NCBI GenBank assembly: GCA_005792225.1
Contig: SXSP01000410.1
Coordinates: 1 to 9,230 of the forward strand
Direction of reading: 5' to 3'
DNA length: 9,230 nucleotides
DNA from: Bdellovibrionales bacterium
Lineage (GTDB): Bacteria; Bdellovibrionota; Bdellovibrionia; Bdellovibrionales; JAMPXM01
Shown here in pieces: positions 5,854 to 9,230 of this stretch. How positions within the stretch are numbered: the stretch's first letter is position 1; each line of letters begins with the position of its first letter. A program made the position numbers and the translations under genes. The notes beneath the pieces were generated by a model. It was not told the DNA's origin. It worked only from the letters and a program-made list of their open reading frames with translations, and did no database searches.

Positions 5854-7296
5854 ATGAGCGATAGCACGATTATTTCCAAAGAACAGGCACTCCAATCGAC
5901 GGGCCAAATGGGCAAGAAGGTTCACTTCATCAGCCTCGGTTGTCCGAAGAACCTCGTCGACAGCGAGATCATGCTGGGCCATCTCCTAAAAGAGGGTTAC
6001 AGCGTGACGGACGACTCGGCGGAAGCCGACACCGTCGTCGTCAACACGTGCGGCTTCGTCGATGACGCGAAGAAGGAGTCCATCTCCCGCATCCTGGAAA
6101 TGTCGGATCTGAAGAAAGAGGGTTCGATTCGTAAGCTGGTGGTCGCGGGCTGCCTGACCCAGAGGTACAAGGACGAACTCGTCGAGGGTCTTCCCGAGGC
6201 CGATCTGTTCATCGGTTCGGGTGAATTTCAGAACATCGCAAAGATTTTGAAGAACCACGATGAGGGTGAGACGCAGAAGAAGTTCTTTAACCTGCCCACC
6301 TACTTACAGGAAGAAGACACGCCGCGGGTGAACTCGCAGCCGAAATATCGTGCGTACCTGAAAATTTCGGAAGGGTGTCTAAAGCGCTGTGCCTTCTGCG
6401 CGATCCCGAAGATTCGGGGTAATCTTCAGTCTCGCAAACTTCAGGCGGTCGTCGCTGAGGCTCGTCTCCTCGCGGCCGGAGGTGTTCGTGAGTTGAACAT
6501 CATTTCTCATGATTTTACGGACTATGGCTTTGACCTCCGCAGGAAGAATCCGCAATCACCCGAGACACCGGCCGAGCTCCTCGCGGCACTTTCCGACATC
6601 AAGGGTTTGGATTGGATTCGCGTTCTTTACCTGTATCCGGATGGAATCACGGATCAGATGATCGAACTCATCAAAACGCGGCCGAATCTGGTGAAGTACT
6701 TCGATATGCCTCTTCAGCACATCAATGACCGAGTCTTGAAGCGCATGAACCGTCATATGACCCGGGCCGAGATCGTCGATCGTTTGGCGAAGATTCGTCA
6801 GGAGATTCCCGAAGCCGTGATTCGTACCCAGTTTATCGTCGGATTCCCGGGAGAGACCGAAGAGGAGTTCCAGGAGCTTCTCGAGTTCGTGCGCGAACAG
6901 CGCTTCGACCGCGTCGGGTGTTTCATGTACTCGCCAGAGGACAATACGGCTGGTGGCAAAATGCCTGACCAGATTGACGACGAAACCAAACAGCGTCGTC
7001 ACGACGAGCTCATGGAAATGCAGATGGAAATCAGCCGTGAAAAGCATCGCGCGTTCATCGGTCGCACCGTTCCCGTATTGGTCGAGGGGCTCAGCGAGGA
7101 GACTGAACTTCTCCTCCAAGGTCGAATGTCACAGCAGGCACCCGAAATCGACGGCGTCGTTTTGATTAACGACGGTCAGGCCGAGGTCGGCGAGATCGTC
7201 CAGGTGCGGATCACGGATAGCATGGACTACGACCTCATCGGTGAGATCGTGACCGATGATTCGGAAGTGTCCGAAGATGCGCATGTGATGGCTTGA
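5854..7296 (+). CDS. rimO: Ribosomal protein S12 methylthiotransferase RimO
   Basis: RimO is a radical-SAM enzyme with two 4Fe-4S clusters that adds a methylthio group to the conserved aspartate of ribosomal protein S12. The 480-residue product has the UPF0004 domain first, with cluster ligands Cys30 in SLGCPKNLVDSE, Cys66 in VVNTCGFVDDAKKES and Cys100 in VVAGCLTQRY. The radical-SAM motif follows, Cys175-x3-Cys179-x2-Cys182 (EGCLKRCAFCAIPKIRG). The C-terminal TRAM domain covers about 400-466. GCPKNLVDSE and YSPEDNT separate RimO from the tRNA enzyme MiaB. I prefer ATG 5854, with AGG 5846-5848 five bases upstream. A GTG at 5848 would make that site part of the coding region. The first 20 residues before KKVHFISLGC are a short non-family extension. 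It starts 13 bases after yajQ, and no clear terminator follows. Confidence 0.96.
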   Translation: MSDSTIISKEQALQSTGQMGKKVHFISLGCPKNLVDSEIMLGHLLKEGYSVTDDSAEADTVVVNTCGFVDDAKKESISRILEMSDLKKEGSIRKLVVAGCLTQRYKDELVEGLPEADLFIGSGEFQNIAKILKNHDEGETQKKFFNLPTYLQEEDTPRVNSQPKYRAYLKISEGCLKRCAFCAIPKIRGNLQSRKLQAVVAEARLLAAGGVRELNIISHDFTDYGFDLRRKNPQSPETPAELLAALSDIKGLDWIRVLYLYPDGITDQMIELIKTRPNLVKYFDMPLQHINDRVLKRMNRHMTRAEIVDRLAKIRQEIPEAVIRTQFIVGFPGETEEEFQELLEFVREQRFDRVGCFMYSPEDNTAGGKMPDQIDDETKQRRHDELMEMQMEISREKHRAFIGRTVPVLVEGLSEETELLLQGRMSQQAPEIDGVVLINDGQAEVGEIVQVRITDSMDYDLIGEIVTDDSEVSEDAHVMA

Positions 7297-7327
7297 CGAC
7301 AAGTCGCCGTTCCCTTGACAATGGTAA

Positions 7328-7349
7328 ACGAGACCGATATCGGTCTCGT
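7328..7349. promoter_or_regulatory. Perfect 22-bp palindrome, possible operator, next to a TTGACA box
   Basis: ACGAGACCGAT (7328-7338) is followed directly by its exact reverse complement ATCGGTCTCGT (7339-7349). The next bases outward (A and A) no longer match. A perfect -35-like TTGACA at 7315-7320 ends 7 bases before it, so the palindrome fills the spacer and -10 region of any promoter using that box. A good -10 hexamer is not visible (TATCGG at 17-base spacing is poor). As RNA it could fold into a 9-bp stem with an ATAT loop, but ATTCCCC follows rather than a T-run, which argues against an intrinsic terminator for rimO. Confidence 0.5.
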
Positions 7350-7376
7350 ATTCCCCGAAAAATCTCACCAGAGAGA

Positions 7377-7468
7377 GCGGTTCGGCGCTGATGGCCTGAT
7401 AGGTTTCATCGCCGAATAAGGCCTGCGGCCGGTTGTCTTTGGGGGCCAGAGTAGGCAACACGAACCGC
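7377..7468 (+). other. Region with two mutually exclusive RNA pairings upstream of a small ORF
   Basis: GCGGTTCG (7377-7384) is exactly complementary to CGAACCGC (7461-7468). The overlapping TTCGGCG (7381-7387) is exactly complementary to CGCCGAA (7410-7416). Both stems cannot form fully at once because they share TTCG. Four GGCC tetramers (7393, 7420, 7427, 7444) add further pairing options. This would be the leader of the 25-codon ORF at 7498 if transcription starts near the TTGACA box at 7315. I do not recognise a known riboswitch or small RNA family here. Confidence 0.25.
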
Positions 7469-7497
7469 ATTCCAAGGCGTGCATCTAGAGGCGTACC

Positions 7498-7575
7498 ATG
7501 TTTTCGAACGGCTTTATGTTCCTGTTCCTCGGCTCCTCCGTTCTGCTCTTCGTCATTAACATCCTATTCAATTGA
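7498..7575 (+). CDS. Putative 25-residue single-span membrane small protein
   Basis: ATG 7498 to TGA 7573-7575 encodes 25 residues. They start MFSNGFMFLFLG, pass through SSVLLFVIN and end ILFN. About 18 of the residues are strongly hydrophobic, there is no charged side chain, and the length suits one membrane span. AGAGG (7487-7491) lies 6 bases before the start, an ideal ribosome-binding site and the best signal in this gap. The stop overlaps a 12-bp AT palindrome (ATTCAATTGAAT, 7566-7577), and a T-rich stretch follows at 7577-7585. I know no family for it. It could be a small membrane protein, a regulatory leader peptide, or a toxin-like peptide; nothing here decides between these. Confidence 0.45.
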   Translation: MFSNGFMFLFLGSSVLLFVINILFN

Positions 7576-7723
7576 ATTTGTTTTTAGCGTGAACTTTTGG
7601 CTCGCGGGCGGACCTGCGTTCGCGCCACAAAGTTTCATACGTTAGATCCCGTTTGCCTTCGTTTTGGCCCCTTGGTACCACTTTGCGGTTCTTAAACCGT
7701 AGTTACCTATTCGAGGGGAAACC
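7576..7723. other. Non-coding gap before the periplasmic repeat protein gene
   Basis: This stretch should hold the promoter of the gene at 7724, because the preceding features do not obviously continue into it. I find only weak hexamer pairs, for example TTCGCG 7619-7624 with TTAGAT 7642-7647 at a 17-base spacing, and nothing I would call with confidence. No gene, RNA or repeat is evident apart from the AT palindrome at its left edge. Confidence 0.3.
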
Positions 7724-8593
7724 ATGATGAAAACGGTCTTCTTTTCCGCATTTCTTGCTCTTGTTTCAAGTGTTGCACTGAACATTCCGATGGCGAACGC
7801 CGCTTCGGTCGACGAAGCGAAAAAAGCTTACGCCGAGCGTGAGTACGACAACCCGGGTGTTCTGAAGGCCCAAAAAGCGGCTGATCTTTATGGCCAGTTG
7901 GTATCGGCCACGGCGGATGCAAAGGCAAAAGCTCAGTACCTCGTTCGTCAGAGCGAAGCCCTCTACTTCGTTGGTGATGCGAGCCCCGCGAAAGCAACGA
8001 AGCTCGAAAAGCACAACCAAGGCTACCTCTTGGCGGATCAAGCCGTGAAAGCTCTCGGCGTTAAAGACGTCAAAGCGGTGACGGCCGCTGAAATTGCGAC
8101 ACTCAAGTCGACTCTCACGCCCGCGCAACTCAACCTCCTCGCGGACGCTCTTTATCACCGCGGCGTGAATCTCGGAAAATGGGGTTCGGCAAACGGTGTG
8201 GCTTCTTCACTTGGCAAGTGGCCTGAACTCCGCGCCACGATGGAGCTCATCGGTAAGCTCGGTAAAGACGATGTTCACAGCTACGGGTCATACCGCACGC
8301 TCGGTCGCGCATACGCTCAGCTTCCCTCGCTCCTCGGCGGAAGCACGGCGAAGGCGGAGAAGTACCTCCAGACTGGAACATCGAAGACATTGGCGGCCGG
8401 CCAAGTTTACAGCGTGAACGGTTACAACAACGTTTATTACGCCGAAGTTCTCAAAGAAGTCGGCAAAGTCGCGCAAGCGAAGACTCTTCTCCAAGGCTTC
8501 ATCGCGGCGAATCCTGCTACTTTGAACCCGGCTCTCGAACCCGAAGTTCGTCGCGCTCAAGCGGAAGCGAAAGAGCTTCTTAAGTCGCTCTAA
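7724..8593 (+). CDS. Secreted periplasmic helical-repeat protein (TRAP-T/TPR-like)
   Basis: The 289-residue product begins with a clear signal peptide: MMK, then hydrophobic TVFFSAFLALVSSVALNIPM, with likely cleavage after ANA at residue 26. The mature part is Ala-, Lys- and Leu-rich and almost entirely predicted-helical by composition. LGRAYAQLPSLLGGSTAKAEKYL (193-215) resembles the TPR-like region of TRAP-transporter T-component (TatT) proteins. ALYHRGVNLGKWGSANGVASSL (142-163), and a final TPR-like unit around VLKEVGKVAQAKTLLQGFIAANP (242-264), fit the same view. It contains no cysteine, so it is soluble rather than a lipoprotein. AGGGG (7714-7718) precedes ATG 7724; ATG 7727 is an equally possible start. 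It lies 24 bases before an exported-protein gene, which may be its partner. The family call is tentative and I cannot assign a substrate. Confidence 0.7.
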   Translation: MMKTVFFSAFLALVSSVALNIPMANAASVDEAKKAYAEREYDNPGVLKAQKAADLYGQLVSATADAKAKAQYLVRQSEALYFVGDASPAKATKLEKHNQGYLLADQAVKALGVKDVKAVTAAEIATLKSTLTPAQLNLLADALYHRGVNLGKWGSANGVASSLGKWPELRATMELIGKLGKDDVHSYGSYRTLGRAYAQLPSLLGGSTAKAEKYLQTGTSKTLAAGQVYSVNGYNNVYYAEVLKEVGKVAQAKTLLQGFIAANPATLNPALEPEVRRAQAEAKELLKSL

Positions 8594-8617
8594 TCGGTGA
8601 ACAGGAGGGGATGAAAT

Positions 8618-9230
8618 ATGAAATCCATTCGACTTTTTGGTGCCTTTGTTTTTGTTACGTTCATCTCCTCCGTGGGGATCGGCGCGAATCTCTTCACGCC
8701 GTTTTCTCTCGACTCCGCGCAGGTCCTGCCTAAAGGCGTGCGCAACGTACGGGTCGTGGGCTTCACGACTCAGATCTCCGAAAAATATGACGGCTCAAAC
8801 GGAACCGTTCCCGTCGGCAACGGCTTTAATAAAATCGTAAGCGTTGGTGAGTTGATTGACTCTCAGCCTGGCGGCTTCGAGCGAGGGAAACTCAAAGGTG
8901 GTCTCGAGTCGCTGAACATCGGCATGGACGATCAAGCCGGTAACGCCTTCGGCGTCGTGAATTCGCGCGTGACGTCCACCGTTCCCGTCGCGGCTTACGG
9001 GATCACCGAGCGGATCACGATGGGTGTTGCGGTTCCCGTGATCTATTCGAACGTCAGCATTCGTACCGGTTGGGTCGTCGATCCGGCTTTCGAGGCGAAG
9101 CTACAGGATCTCAGCAAAAAAGGTTTGGCGAACAAAGTTCTCTCTTTCAAGAACAAGCTTCAGAACGTGGTGAACACGAAAGTCGCCTCAAACGGTTACA
9201 AACCTCTCGAGGATCAGCAGAGAACCGAAC
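8618..9230 (+). CDS. Exported, probably outer-membrane beta-barrel protein, 5' part
   Basis: The frame starts at ATG 8618 and is still open at the window edge, giving 204 complete codons. AGGAGG (8603-8608) lies 9 bases upstream. An out-of-frame ATG at 8611 is closer but leads nowhere useful. The N-terminus MKSIRLFGAFVFVTFISSVGIGA is a signal peptide, cleaved near residue 23 or after DSA at 34. The visible mature part has alternating polar and hydrophobic segments with many Gly, Ser and Thr, such as RNVRVVGFTTQIS (42-54), AFGVVNSRVTSTVPVAAYGITERITMGVAVPVIYSNV (110-146) and VSIRTGWVV (146-154). The order polar strand, ITERITMGV turn, then another strand is typical of transporter-like outer-membrane barrels. 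Residues 157-190 look like a helical or extended insertion rich in Lys. I do not recognise the exact family. It probably shares an operon with the repeat protein before it. Confidence 0.65.
   Translation, partial: MKSIRLFGAFVFVTFISSVGIGANLFTPFSLDSAQVLPKGVRNVRVVGFTTQISEKYDGSNGTVPVGNGFNKIVSVGELIDSQPGGFERGKLKGGLESLNIGMDDQAGNAFGVVNSRVTSTVPVAAYGITERITMGVAVPVIYSNVSIRTGWVVDPAFEAKLQDLSKKGLANKVLSFKNKLQNVVNTKVASNGYKPLEDQQRTE

Noticed and set aside
6556..7119. 187-codon open frame on the - strand inside rimO
   Set aside because: It is fully antisense to conserved radical-SAM coding sequence, with no independent start signal or domain.
7328..7356. The 22-bp palindrome as the rimO intrinsic terminator
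   Set aside because: The hairpin is followed by ATTCCCC rather than a T-run.
7321..7419. 32-codon frame from ATG 7321, in frame with rimO and reachable by stop-codon read-through
   Set aside because: The bases before ATG 7321 are the TTGACA box with no ribosome-binding site, and nothing near the rimO TGA suggests programmed read-through.
7566..7585. AT palindrome ATTCAATTGAAT plus TTTGTTTTT as an intrinsic terminator
   Set aside because: The stem would be at most 4-5 almost pure A-T pairs, too weak to call a terminator, though a minor role after the small ORF cannot be excluded.
7433..7645. 70-codon + strand frame with a TTG start
   Set aside because: There is no ribosome-binding site at the TTG, and its Arg/Ser/Cys-rich composition looks like an out-of-frame reading. 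The 25-codon ORF it overlaps has a much better start signal.
8611..8613. ATG 8611 as the start of the last gene
   Set aside because: It is in a different frame from the signal-peptide protein and touches the ribosome-binding site; ATG 8618 has a 9-base spacing to AGGAGG and the correct frame.

Overview
This window is mostly a compact, same-strand run of conserved bacterial housekeeping genes, followed by an accessory block for the cell envelope. All supported genes are on the + strand. The gene content points to a Gram-negative proteobacterium: an RNase E/G tail before rplU-rpmA-obg, then nadD-rsfS-rlmH, a LolA-type periplasmic carrier, YajQ and RimO, and an apparent outer-membrane protein. 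By eye the G+C is moderate, a little over 50 percent. The basic tail on ribosomal protein L21 and this gene order would suit Bdellovibrionota or another former deltaproteobacterial lineage. That placement is an inference from memory, not a search result.

Layout. Positions 2-145 hold the last 47 codons of an RNase G/E-family gene, closed by a clear intrinsic terminator. After a short gap with a possible promoter come rplU (L21 with a long Lys/Ala-rich tail) and rpmA (L27), closed by a very strong terminator at 1247-1279. Only 14 bases later obg begins. It is followed by two ATGA stop/start overlaps: obg to a one-piece NadD-RsfS fusion, and that fusion to rlmH. A comF-family gene (with a hairpin over its likely start), a lolA-like gene, yajQ and rimO follow with gaps of 9-32 bases and no terminator visible between them.

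Positions 7297-7723 are a 427-base gap in the housekeeping genes. It contains a perfect 22-bp palindrome 7 bases after a TTGACA box, mutually exclusive long-range complementary segments, and a 25-codon hydrophobic small ORF with a well-placed ribosome-binding site. It also carries an antisense reading frame with a coding-like base pattern. After it lie a secreted periplasmic repeat protein (TRAP-T/TPR-like) and, 24 bases on, the start of an exported, probably outer-membrane protein that runs off the window.

Functionally the first 7.3 kb mainly serves ribosome production and quality control: RNA processing, L21, L27, Obg, RsfS, RlmH and RimO, with NAD synthesis and lipoprotein trafficking interleaved. 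I see no CRISPR array, insertion sequence, tRNA, rRNA or phage element. The least ordinary items are the NadD-RsfS fusion, the L21 tail, the terminator-obg junction, and the 7.3-7.7 kb gap with its palindrome and small membrane ORF.
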